NCBI GenBank assembly: GCA_014237715.1
Contig: JAAZZG010000011.1
Location: 1-64,000, forward strand
Direction of reading: 5' to 3'
From: Acidimicrobiales bacterium
GTDB taxonomy: Bacteria; Actinomycetota; Acidimicrobiia; Acidimicrobiales; MedAcidi-G1
DNA length: 64,000 bases
The notes beneath the pieces were generated by a model, which saw nothing but the letters and a program-made list of their open reading frames with translations, was not told the DNA's origin and ran no database searches. Below, piece after piece: positions 1 through 9,519 of the stretch (position 1 is its first letter; every line of letters begins with the position of its first letter). The translations under genes and the position numbers were made by a program.

Positions 1-105
1 CGGATGGGTGCGGCGCTCGCTCCATCCGTAACATCGGGGCGTTCTCCCGCCTCGTTGCAGGGCACTTGTTCTTCCTGCTCGTTCGGTGGGATCCGACAGA
101 CCGCC
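1..105. other. Structured, gene-free window edge beside the tRNA half-gene
   Basis: No open reading frame is convincing here. Read on the minus strand, the stretch after the tRNA 5' half folds into several short hairpins: GCAGG/CCTGC, GGCG/CGCC, and CGGATGG/CCATCCG at bases 1-29. It could be an intron or spacer RNA whose far end lies outside the window, or simply a spacer and terminator. Nothing decides between these. Confidence 0.3.
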
Positions 106-136
106 CAGGTGCTCTCACCAGCTGAGCTACGTCGCC
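106..136 (-). tRNA. 5' half of a tRNA (tRNA-Met-like); 3' half not found
   Basis: The minus strand from 136 reads as acceptor arm GGCGACG, then TA, then a D arm with GCTC/GAGC, then CCTG, as in many bacterial tRNA-Met genes. The sequence stops matching inside the anticodon stem: no CAT anticodon loop, T arm or matching CGTCGCC acceptor strand follows in the bases left in the window. It lies 4 bases from tRNA-Thr; a Thr-Met tRNA pair is common in actinobacteria. It may be a remnant, an intron-split gene with its 3' exon off the window, or an assembly junction. Confidence 0.45.
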
Positions 137-140
137 AGCG

Positions 141-213
141 AGCTCCCTGACAGAATCGAACTGTCGACCTTCTCCTTACCATGGAGACGCTCTGCCGACT
201 GAGCTAAGGGAGC
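141..213 (-). tRNA. tRNA-Thr (GGT anticodon)
   Basis: The minus strand folds as a complete cloverleaf: acceptor GCTCCCT/AGGGAGC, D stem GCTC/GAGC, anticodon stem TCTCC/GGAGA with loop ATGGTAA (anticodon GGT), and T stem GACAG/CTGTC around TTCGATT. The discriminator base is T and CCA is not encoded. Size and all stems are regular. Confidence 0.93.
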
Positions 214-301
214 CTGATCACCTCACGATGACCGGGCACAAGGATGCCACGCGATCCGACCAATCCCACCGGTGTTCCGCCACCGGGTACCGTCAGCGCC
301 C

Positions 302-832
302 ATGGAGATCCGGCTGGCCCGGTCCGGTGATGCCGAAGCGATCCGGGCCATCTACAACCACGAGGTACGTACCTCGACAGCCACGTTCGACATCGTGGAA
401 CGCAGCGTCGCTGCTCAGGAGATCTGGATGGCCGACCGGTCGGGGGCGTTCAGCGTGCTGGTGGCCGTCGAAGGCGGGCCCGATGACCAGGTCGTCGACG
501 ATGGGCCCGACGGACAGGTCATCATGGGGTTCGCCTCGCTGTCCCCGTTCCGGGAGCGGGCCGCCTACCGAAGCACCGTCGAGAACTCCATCTACGTCGC
601 CGACGGGTACCGGAGCAGGGGTGTGGCCGACCGACTGATGGGCGACCTCGTCAAGGTGGCACGGACCAGCGGTTTCCACTCGGTCATCGCCAGGATCGGG
701 GGCGGCAACGAGGCCAGCACGACCCTCCATGCCAAGCACGGGTTCGTCGAGGTGGGTGTGGAACGTCAGGTGGGTCGCAAATTCAACCGATGGGTCGATG
801 TGACCATCATGCAGCTCGTCTTCGACGACTGA
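302..832 (+). CDS. GNAT N-acetyltransferase, phosphinothricin acetyltransferase-like
   Basis: A 176-residue protein opening MEIRLARSGD, then AIYNHEV and a TATFD stretch, the usual start of the Pat/Bar branch of GNAT enzymes, which acetylate the amino group of small amino-acid-like substrates with acetyl-CoA. The acetyl-CoA loop is seen as GYRSRGVADRL near residues 101-111. A short acidic insert (DDQVVDDGPDGQ) interrupts the central sheet. An ATG 30 bases upstream is in frame, but the family begins at the chosen ATG. The true substrate (phosphinothricin, methionine sulfoximine or another) cannot be read from sequence. It stands alone between tRNA genes. Confidence 0.85.
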   Translation: MEIRLARSGDAEAIRAIYNHEVRTSTATFDIVERSVAAQEIWMADRSGAFSVLVAVEGGPDDQVVDDGPDGQVIMGFASLSPFRERAAYRSTVENSIYVADGYRSRGVADRLMGDLVKVARTSGFHSVIARIGGGNEASTTLHAKHGFVEVGVERQVGRKFNRWVDVTIMQLVFDD

Positions 833-874
833 GCCGCCCGCCTTCCAGATACAGGCCCTCCGGATGCGGCGAAC

Positions 875-902
875 GGGCCTTCCCGGAACGGGAAACGGGC
901 CC
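875..902. terminator. Strong hairpin between the GNAT gene and tRNA-Tyr
   Basis: GGGCCTTCCCG at 875-885 pairs with CGGGAA (889-894) and GGGCCC (897-902) across a GAA loop, leaving a small bulge. It sits where the plus-strand GNAT gene meets the minus-strand tRNA-Tyr gene, so it could end transcription from both sides. There is no clear T-run, so a role as intrinsic terminator is tentative. Confidence 0.4.
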
Positions 903-953
903 GCCGGAGCGGACCCGTCAACCGTTCCCCTTACCGCCGCCTGAAACGACGGT

Positions 954-1038
954 TGGTGGGCCGGGGAGGATTTGAACCTCCGAAGGCAATGCCGACGGGT
1001 TTACAGCCCGTTCCCTTTGGCCACTCGGGCACCGACCC
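954..1038 (-). tRNA. tRNA-Tyr (GTA anticodon)
   Basis: A class II tRNA of 85 bases with CCA encoded. The acceptor pairs GGGTCGG with CCGGCCC, the anticodon stem ACGGG/CCCGT encloses CTGTAAA (anticodon GTA), there is a long variable arm, and the T arm has stem GGAGG/CCTCC around TTCAAAT. The long variable arm is expected for bacterial tRNA-Tyr. Confidence 0.93.
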
Positions 1039-1105
1039 AGAAGACGTGGAGGATACCCACCACCGGGGCGGTCCACGACGACCGCCGCTGACTAGCCTGC
1101 GCGCC

Positions 1106-1594
1106 ATGCCGAGCTTTGACGTCGTCTCCCAGATTGACCTGCAGGAGGTCCGCAACGCGGTGGACCAGGCCTCTCGCGAGGTGCGCACCCGCTTCGACTT
1201 CAAGGGGACCGAGTCGGTGATCGAACTCCAGGAGGGCGCCATCAAGTTGGAGTCCTCGACCGAGGACCGCCTGGCCGCCCTGGTCGTGGTGCTCGAAGAG
1301 AAACTGGTACGTCGGAACGTCTCGCTCAAGTCCGTGGACTGGAGCGAGGTCGAAGCAGCCAGCGGGGCCCGGTCCCGTCAGCTGGCCCGACTGCAGGCCG
1401 GCATCGATTCAGAGAAGGCCAAGGGCGTGAACAAGGCCATCAAGGACCTCAGCCTCAAGGGCGTGCAATCCCAAACCCAGGGAGACCAGGTCCGGGTCAC
1501 GGCCAAGAAGCGTGACGCCCTTCAGGACGTCATAGCGGCCCTGAAAGCCGCAGACCTCGGCATCCCCCTGCAGTTCGAGAACTTCCGGGACTGA
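1106..1594 (+). CDS. yajQ: YajQ family nucleotide-binding protein
   Basis: A 162-residue protein starting MPSFDVVSQIDLQEVRNAVDQ and containing RFDFKG and a C-terminal DLGIPLQFENFRD, all hallmarks of the YajQ (DUF520) family. YajQ proteins have two RNP-like folds and bind nucleic acid or nucleotides; some Xanthomonas and Pseudomonas members bind cyclic di-GMP. The frame is open further upstream but runs through tRNA-Tyr, so the ATG at 1106 is the real start. Length is normal. It converges on htpX with 38 bases between stop codons. Confidence 0.93.
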   Translation: MPSFDVVSQIDLQEVRNAVDQASREVRTRFDFKGTESVIELQEGAIKLESSTEDRLAALVVVLEEKLVRRNVSLKSVDWSEVEAASGARSRQLARLQAGIDSEKAKGVNKAIKDLSLKGVQSQTQGDQVRVTAKKRDALQDVIAALKAADLGIPLQFENFRD

Positions 1595-1632
1595 TCACCC
1601 GGGGCACTGCCGCGACCAGATCAGGAAACGGG

Positions 1633-2538
1633 TCAGGAAATGGGCCCGTTGGTCCAGTCGCCGCCACGCAGGCGGGCAATGCGATCAGCGGTCGGCGGAT
1701 GGGTCGAGAACAACTTTGAACCACCACGTGCGCCGCCACGGGCCTGGGCCTTGAGCGGGTCGATGATGTAGTTCGAGGCCTGGTTCGGGTCGACGCCCGA
1801 CGGGATCCGGCCGGCAGCCAGCTCCAACTTCTCGAGCGCCCGGGCCAGCGGCTCGCCGTCGCCGATCAAACGGGCCGCCGAGGCGTCGGCTTGGAATTCC
1901 CGGCTGCGGCTGATGGCCGCCTGGATCAACATGGCGGCCACCGGGGCGAGGATGGCAAAGGCGATCTCGCCGATCGGGTTCCGATCCCGGTCACGCCCAC
2001 CACCGAACATTGCGGCGAACATGGCCATGCGGGCGATCATCGTGATGGCCATGCCCACGGTGGCGGCCACCGAGCCGATCAGGATGTCGCGGTTGCGAAC
2101 GTGCATCAGCTCGTGGGCCAGCACGCCGCGGACCTCGCTCCACTCCATGTGGGCCAACAGGCCCTCGGTCACAGCGACGGCCGCGTGGTCGGGGTTGCGG
2201 CCGGTGGCGAAGGCGTTGGGCTGCGGATTGGGCGAGACATAGAGCTTGGGCATGGGCATCTCCGCAGCCATCGAGAGCTCGCGCATGATGCGGTAGTACT
2301 CGGGATGGGAGGTCTCGTCGGCCGGCACCGCCTTTGCCGAGGCAATGGCGATCCGGTCGCTGAACCAGTAGGAACCACCGACCATGACCAGACCAAGGAT
2401 GAGGCCGAAGGCCATGCCGCCACTGCCGCCGATGGCGCCACCTACCACGATGAACAGGCCGCCCAGCAGGGCCAGCAGGGCAAAGGTCTTGGCGGTGTTC
2501 AGCAACGAAGGGCTCCGTATCCGATCGGGGAGATCCAT
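1633..2538 (-). CDS. htpX: Membrane zinc metalloprotease HtpX (M48B)
   Basis: A 301-residue protein with two N-terminal membrane helices (about 18-35 and 40-58), the zinc motif HELMH at residues 142-146, two more hydrophobic stretches after it, and a later third-ligand region ([16 protein letters not shown]). HtpX degrades misfolded membrane proteins with its active site facing the cytoplasm. It ends with a [12 protein letters not shown] motif typical of the family. It lies 78 bases downstream of the HAD gene and could be the last gene of the acs unit. Confidence 0.95.
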   Translation of the reverse strand: MDLPDRIRSPSLLNTAKTFALLALLGGLFIVVGGAIGGSGGMAFGLILGLVMVGGSYWFSDRIAIASAKAVPADETSHPEYYRIMRELSMAAEMPMPKLYVSPNPQPNAFATGRNPDHAAVAVTEGLLAHMEWSEVRGVLAHELMHVRNRDILIGSVAATVGMAITMIARMAMFAAMFGGGRDRDRNPIGEIAFAILAPVAAMLIQAAISRSREFQADASAARLIGDGEPLARALEKLELAAGRIPSGVDPNQASNYIIDPLKAQARGGARGGSKLFSTHPPTADRIARLRGGDWTNGPIS

Positions 2539-2616
2539 CGTAGAGGCGGGCGTGGAAACGATCCACGCGGCCCGGGGTCACAGATCTGGCAACCACCGCG
2601 GGTCACAGGTCCCGGA

Positions 2617-3075
2617 CTACAGGTCGTAGTACCCCGAGTGGACGTAGACGACGGGCACACCTTCGGCCCGGTACATCTCGGCGTTACGCGGGTCGTCGTC
2701 GATAGCCAGAACGGGCTCGTAGCCGGTGGCTCGCAGATCGGCCACCGCCTCACGCTTAACGTCCGGCGAGCTGCGGTGGTCGTCGTCGGCCCGCATGACC
2801 AAGAGGTCCCAGGCAATGCCGTGGCGGGCCATCCACGCCATGGTGGTATCGGCCAGCCGGGACGGGCGAGCGGTCAGCAACACGGTGGGGCACCTAGAGG
2901 CACCGACACCATCGCCGATATCAGCCAACGCCCGGACCAAACCGATCCCCTCGACGATCGGCGGATCGTCGAGGGAAGCCTCGAAGAACGCCGCCCACTG
3001 TCGCTCGGCACCGCCTAGCAGGTGCTGGCGTCCCGAGGCATCCGACAGCACGCCGTCCACGTCGACGACCAGCAC
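2617..3075 (-). CDS. HAD-superfamily phosphatase-like protein
   Basis: A 152-residue protein that starts with the HAD nucleophile motif DVDGVLSD, followed by motif II LLTARPSR, a lysine region around VKREAV, and the acidic motif AIDDDPRN. This is the layout of small cytosolic HAD phosphatases, and phage-type polynucleotide 3'-phosphatase domains look similar. Substrate is unknown. It lies 60 bases after the acs stop codon and may be co-transcribed with it. The family call is firm, the function is not. Confidence 0.75.
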   Translation of the reverse strand: MLVVDVDGVLSDASGRQHLLGGAERQWAAFFEASLDDPPIVEGIGLVRALADIGDGVGASRCPTVLLTARPSRLADTTMAWMARHGIAWDLLVMRADDDHRSSPDVKREAVADLRATGYEPVLAIDDDPRNAEMYRAEGVPVVYVHSGYYDL

Positions 3076-3135
3076 CGGCCCGACGGGCGGACCCCCAGCC
3101 GGTCCGGGAGGGAGAAGGCGGATCGACGCCGTGGC

Positions 3136-5130
<1,995 letters not shown>

Positions 5131-5219
5131 GGTCAGGGTCCCCGATGGTCGTCGAACGGCGTGCGGGACCGGACCCTAGCCAGCACCGTCGGTCCGAGCC
5201 GTCGCCCGGCCCCCGGGTC

Positions 5220-6305
5220 CTATTGGGAACGAACCTTTGAGGAACGGACCCACTCCAGCACCGTGAAGCCACCGAGGCCCGATGGATCGAGCAGCGCCTC
5301 AGATTCGGTCACCCGGCTCCGGGCACGTAGGGCCATCAGGTCACCTAGGTGGGCGCGTTCCTCCCAGATCCGCCGCCCCTCGTCGACCAGTTCGGCGATG
5401 CCGTGGGCGCCCAGGAACTCTGCCTGGGTGGCAACGACGGCACCGTCTGGAAGCTGGTCGACGGCCACTTCCACGGTCACGTCCTGTGTGCCGGGTGCGT
5501 TGGTCGGGACATCGCCCCGTTCATGGCCCCGATATGTCCGCAGCCACTCAGATGGCGGTCGGGCGGCCATGGCCGACGTCGTGGACGTGTAGTCGACGAT
5601 TAGGACGGATCCGACCCCCAGCAGACCAAGGGCGGTGTCCACCCAGATAGCCGACTCAGCCTGGACCGGAATCCGGGCGCCCGGGTCGCACGCCGCGGCG
5701 TCAACGGGCGCCGGCGGGTCAACGGGACCTCCCAGTACCTCCCGGAACTCCCCTGCCGAAGCCGCCGGCTCCCTGTCAATGAGCACTTCGTGCCACCGGC
5801 CGCCCGCTACCTCTAGAAGCCCGAAGGCCAGGTTGTCGAGCAACTCGTTGGCCAGCACCACCCCGTGGGAGATGCACCCCACGTCAGCCAGATGGGCCAC
5901 CGATGACAGACTGACCCCGGGGAACATGGCATTGGTCGGCTGGACGGAGCGAAGGGCAGCCGACCGCTCCACCATCACGTATCGTCCCTCCGTGAGGCAG
6001 GTCGGTTCGGCCGCCACCACGGCTCGGGCCAGCGTGCCCGACCCCGCTGCGGCCTCGACCACCGTGAACCCGTCGGGGCTGCCCAGGGCCTCCCAGCGGG
6101 CGTCCATCCAACGGGCCAAGACGGCGCCGAACAACGGGCCGACCTCCGGTGAGGTCAGGAAGTCGCCACGTCGACCGGCACTCCCCCCGGCCGCGTAGAA
6201 GCCCCCGTCAGGGTCGTAAAGGCAGGCTTCCACCCAGGGGCCGAACGCCATGGGGCCGTCATCTCGGATGGACTCGGCCAGCCGGTCACCCAGCGAGATC
6301 TCCAC
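5220..6305 (-). CDS. MidA/NDUFAF7-family SAM-dependent methyltransferase
   Basis: A 361-residue class I methyltransferase of the MidA (DUF185) family. GDFLTSPEVGPLFG at residues 47-60 is the family signature, and VVEAAAGSGTLA (82-93) is the SAM-binding loop. Human NDUFAF7 belongs to this family; it dimethylates Arg85 of the complex I subunit NDUFS2 and is needed for assembly. This gene follows nuoN-1 by 13 bases as the last gene of the nuo-1 operon, and NuoD-1 has the matching arginine. A role in complex I assembly is therefore inferred from context, family and substrate residue together. Confidence 0.88.
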   Translation of the reverse strand: MEISLGDRLAESIRDDGPMAFGPWVEACLYDPDGGFYAAGGSAGRRGDFLTSPEVGPLFGAVLARWMDARWEALGSPDGFTVVEAAAGSGTLARAVVAAEPTCLTEGRYVMVERSAALRSVQPTNAMFPGVSLSSVAHLADVGCISHGVVLANELLDNLAFGLLEVAGGRWHEVLIDREPAASAGEFREVLGGPVDPPAPVDAAACDPGARIPVQAESAIWVDTALGLLGVGSVLIVDYTSTTSAMAARPPSEWLRTYRGHERGDVPTNAPGTQDVTVEVAVDQLPDGAVVATQAEFLGAHGIAELVDEGRRIWEERAHLGDLMALRARSRVTESEALLDPSGLGGFTVLEWVRSSKVRSQ

Positions 6306-6318
6306 GGCAGTGGGCGGG

Positions 6319-7827
6319 TCAGCCCCCGAGGGCCAGCAGGCTCACGTCGGTGAAGCGGGCCACCAACTGGGGGGCGACGCCGAACGCCAACGTGACAGCC
6401 CCACACAGGGTCAGCGCCGTGACCAGCGACGGGGTCACCAGAACCGGCGAATGGTCGCCATCCGGCACGTCGTCGGCCCACATCCGGCGGGCCAGCGAGG
6501 CGTAGTAGTAGAGCGCGATGACCGAGTTGACGGCGCCCACGGCGGCCAGCACGTAGCCCCACGGCTCACCCGCAGTGGCCAGCACCCGGAAGACCTCGAA
6601 CTTGGCGAACCAACCACCTAGCGGTGGGATCCCGGCCAGCGAGAAGAGGAAGATCGTCATGGCCACCGTTAGGCCCGGGGCATAGCTAAAGGCCCCGCCG
6701 AACGAGGAGACCTCGGCCGAGCCGGTCTTACGGGACAGGGCGATGATGACGGCGAAGGCACCGAGGTTCATGGCGGTGTAGATGGCCAGATAGGTGACTA
6801 CTGCCGAGAGCGCCTGGTCCCCGTTGGACAATCCATGGCCGGCCACGGCCAGGGGAGCGATCATGAAGCCGGTCTGGGCGATGCCCGAGTACGCCATGAG
6901 ACGAACCACATTGGTCTGGCGCAGCGCAACAAGGTTGCCGACAGTCATCGAGGTGGCGGCCAGGATCCACATCAGTGGCTCCCAGACCTCGCTACGGGCG
7001 TAGAAGCCGACGAACACCAGAGCCAGCAGGGCCACGAATCCGGCAGCCTTGGACGCGACGGCGAGGAAGGCGGTCACCGGGGTGGGCGCCCCCTCGTAGA
7101 CGTCGGGTGCCCACGTGTGGAAGGGCACGGCCGAGACCTTGAAGGCGAAGCCGGCCACGATGAACACGATGCCCATGGTGATCACGGCGGTTGATGTGCC
7201 GGCGGCCGCCACCGACGTACCGATGTCGGACAACAACGTTGAGCCGCTCACGCCGTAGAGCAGCGACATCCCGTAGAGCATGACCGCCGAAGCGAACACG
7301 CCCATCAGGTAGTACTTCAGGCCCGCCTCGGTGGAGTGCAGGTCTCGCTTGCGCCACGCCGCCATCAGGTAGGCCGGGATGGAGAGCAACTCGAGTGCGA
7401 CGAAGATCGACACCAGGTCGCGGGCCGAGGCCATCATCACCATGCCCATGACCGAGGCCAGCAGGAGGCCGTAGTACTCGTTCTCCCAGTAGTCACCCTC
7501 GGCCACGTAGTTGGTGGACAGCAGGACCACCACGTACCCGGCCAGCAGGAACACGGCCTTGACGACGAGGGAGAACTCGTCGACCACGTAAGCGCCATCG
7601 AACATCACCCGGTCGGTGCCGTCGACGGCCAACGTCAGCAGCGGCACCGCGGTGGCCAGCAGACCAAGACCGGCCAACGCCGCGGTGAACGGACGTGCCT
7701 TCTCCAGGAAGATGATGTCGACCAGCGTGATTAGCGCGCCGGCGGTCAGCAGCACCAGTTCGGGCGCGATGCCGTGCCAGTCGATGGTGGGGCGCTGGAA
7801 CGCCAGGAGAAGGAGGGCGTCGGTCAC
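6319..7827 (-). CDS. nuoN: NADH-quinone oxidoreductase subunit N, copy 1
   Basis: A 502-residue antiporter-like membrane subunit with about 14 hydrophobic helices. The proton-channel glutamate is seen in FVALELLSIPAYLMAAW and the downstream lysine region in STEAGLKYYLMG. It is one of the three large proton-pumping subunits of the membrane arm. It starts 3 bases after nuoM-1 ends, so the two are translated as one unit. It is clearly different in sequence from the second copy at 17145-18638, so the duplication is old. Confidence 0.95.
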   Translation of the reverse strand: MTDALLLLAFQRPTIDWHGIAPELVLLTAGALITLVDIIFLEKARPFTAALAGLGLLATAVPLLTLAVDGTDRVMFDGAYVVDEFSLVVKAVFLLAGYVVVLLSTNYVAEGDYWENEYYGLLLASVMGMVMMASARDLVSIFVALELLSIPAYLMAAWRKRDLHSTEAGLKYYLMGVFASAVMLYGMSLLYGVSGSTLLSDIGTSVAAAGTSTAVITMGIVFIVAGFAFKVSAVPFHTWAPDVYEGAPTPVTAFLAVASKAAGFVALLALVFVGFYARSEVWEPLMWILAATSMTVGNLVALRQTNVVRLMAYSGIAQTGFMIAPLAVAGHGLSNGDQALSAVVTYLAIYTAMNLGAFAVIIALSRKTGSAEVSSFGGAFSYAPGLTVAMTIFLFSLAGIPPLGGWFAKFEVFRVLATAGEPWGYVLAAVGAVNSVIALYYYASLARRMWADDVPDGDHSPVLVTPSLVTALTLCGAVTLAFGVAPQLVARFTDVSLLALGG

Positions 7828-7830
7828 CGG

Positions 7831-9507
7831 CTAGTTCCCGGCCGCCGCATGCTCGTTGGTTTCCTCGGCGTGATCGTCGCCATGGTCATCGTCGTGACCA
7901 GTGACCTCACCGAGTCGGTAGACGTCCGAACAGCCGAGCGCCTCAACCTCCTCGTCGGTCAACTGATGGGCATCGACGGTCAGGCAGTCGCTCAACGATG
8001 CGTCCACCGCACCGTCGGAGACCCGGAAGATCAGGTTCGGGTAGATGCCAATGGCCACGATGAGGGCCAGGATCGGCGCCCACGCGATCCACTCGTGCCT
8101 GGTGGTGTCGGTGATGGCCGGATCATCGGCGAACTCCGCGGGCGGGTTACCGAAGGCGGTCCGCTGGAGCAGCCACAGCAGGTAGCCGGCGGCCAGCACC
8201 GTGCCGAGCGCGGCGATGACCATGTAGGTCCGGAAGGTCTCGATGGGCACGCCGTTGGCCGGGTTGTAGGCCGACAGGATGGCCGGGAACTCACCCCAGA
8301 AGCCGGCCAGACCGGGCAGACCGAGCGACGCCATGACGCAGAAGCCGAAGATCCAGCCCATGCGGGGTGCCTGGACCAGCAGGCCTCCGAGCCGGCTGAT
8401 CTCAAGCGTGTGGTATCGCTCCTTCATCGAACCGGCGAGGAAGAAGAGCATGCCGGTGATGAGGCCATGGGCGACCATGCCCATGATCGCCGCGTTGATC
8501 CCGAAGTCGGTCAGTGTGGCGATGCCCAGCATCACGAAGCCCATGTGGGCCACAGACGAGAAGGCGATGAGCCGTTTCACGTCGGTCTGGGCCAGACAGC
8601 CCAACGCGCCGTAGATAATGCCGACCACGGCCAACAGGCCGATCCACGGCGCCCACGTGACTGCGGCGTCGGGCAGGACCGGGATGGCGATCCGGATGAA
8701 GCCGTAAGTGCCTAGCTTCAACAGGACGGCGGCCAGGATGACCGAACCGACGGTCGGGGCCTGGGTGTGGGCATCAGGCAGCCACGTGTGGAACGGGAAC
8801 ATCGGGACCTTGATGCCGAAGCCAAGGAACATGCCGCCGAAGATCCACAACTGAGCGGTGCGGGACACGCCACCGGCGGCCACCGCTTCGGACAGGCCGG
8901 CAATGGAGAACGTCTCGGCGCCGGTCAGGAAGAACAGGGCCAGGAAGCTGACCAGCATCAGGGCCGAGCCGAACAGCGTGTAGAGGAAGAACTTCAGCGA
9001 GGCATAGCGCCGGTCCTCGCCGCCCCAGACGGCGATCATGAAGAACATCGGCAGGAGCACGACCTCGAAGAACACGAAGAAGAGCACCAGGTCCTGGGCC
9101 ACGAAGGTGCCGATCATCCCGGTCTCGAGGATCAGGATCAGGATCAGGAAGGCCTTGGGGTTGACCGGATCCGGGAAGTGGTTCCAGCTGTAGATGATGC
9201 ACAGCGGCACGATCAGCATGGTCAGCAGGATCAGCGGTAGCGACATGCCGTCGATGCCCACCGAGAACCGGCTGGAGATCACGTCGATCCAGACCTTGTC
9301 GACCCCGAACTGGAGGCGGTCGGTGTGATCCAGGTCGAACTGGATCAGCAGCAGGACGCCCACGAACGCCACCCACAACGAGGTCACGAGCGCGATCAGC
9401 TTGTGCTGGTCCTCTCGCTCCCTCGGGATGAGCATCATGACCGCCGCACCGACAAGCGGTGAAAACGTGGCGAGGGTGATGCCCCAGCCGTCGAGCAAAT
9501 TTTCCAT
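7831..9507 (-). CDS. nuoM: NADH-quinone oxidoreductase subunit M, copy 1
   Basis: A 558-residue polytopic subunit. The pump glutamate sits in FFVFFEVVLLPMFFMIAVWGG and the broken-helix region in FPFHTWLPDAHTQAP. The C-terminus (DDDHGDDHAEETNEH) is acidic and histidine-rich and lies beyond the usual end of the fold. It follows nuoL-1 by 12 bases. Intact charged residues suggest a working proton channel. Confidence 0.95.
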   Translation of the reverse strand: MENLLDGWGITLATFSPLVGAAVMMLIPREREDQHKLIALVTSLWVAFVGVLLLIQFDLDHTDRLQFGVDKVWIDVISSRFSVGIDGMSLPLILLTMLIVPLCIIYSWNHFPDPVNPKAFLILILILETGMIGTFVAQDLVLFFVFFEVVLLPMFFMIAVWGGEDRRYASLKFFLYTLFGSALMLVSFLALFFLTGAETFSIAGLSEAVAAGGVSRTAQLWIFGGMFLGFGIKVPMFPFHTWLPDAHTQAPTVGSVILAAVLLKLGTYGFIRIAIPVLPDAAVTWAPWIGLLAVVGIIYGALGCLAQTDVKRLIAFSSVAHMGFVMLGIATLTDFGINAAIMGMVAHGLITGMLFFLAGSMKERYHTLEISRLGGLLVQAPRMGWIFGFCVMASLGLPGLAGFWGEFPAILSAYNPANGVPIETFRTYMVIAALGTVLAAGYLLWLLQRTAFGNPPAEFADDPAITDTTRHEWIAWAPILALIVAIGIYPNLIFRVSDGAVDASLSDCLTVDAHQLTDEEVEALGCSDVYRLGEVTGHDDDHGDDHAEETNEHAAAGN

Positions 9508-9519
9508 GTCGGCGTCTCC

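Noticed and set aside
1-136. A firm call of a group I intron in tRNA-Met
   Set aside because: The break is before the anticodon, not after a U in the loop; I could not place P1 or the conserved core, and the 3' exon is not visible.
1891-3018. A 375-codon open frame on the plus strand across htpX and the HAD gene
   Set aside because: It is antisense to two clear genes, rich in His/Gly/Arg with no family motif; a high-GC shadow frame. Many similar long frames opposite nuo genes were dropped for the same reason.
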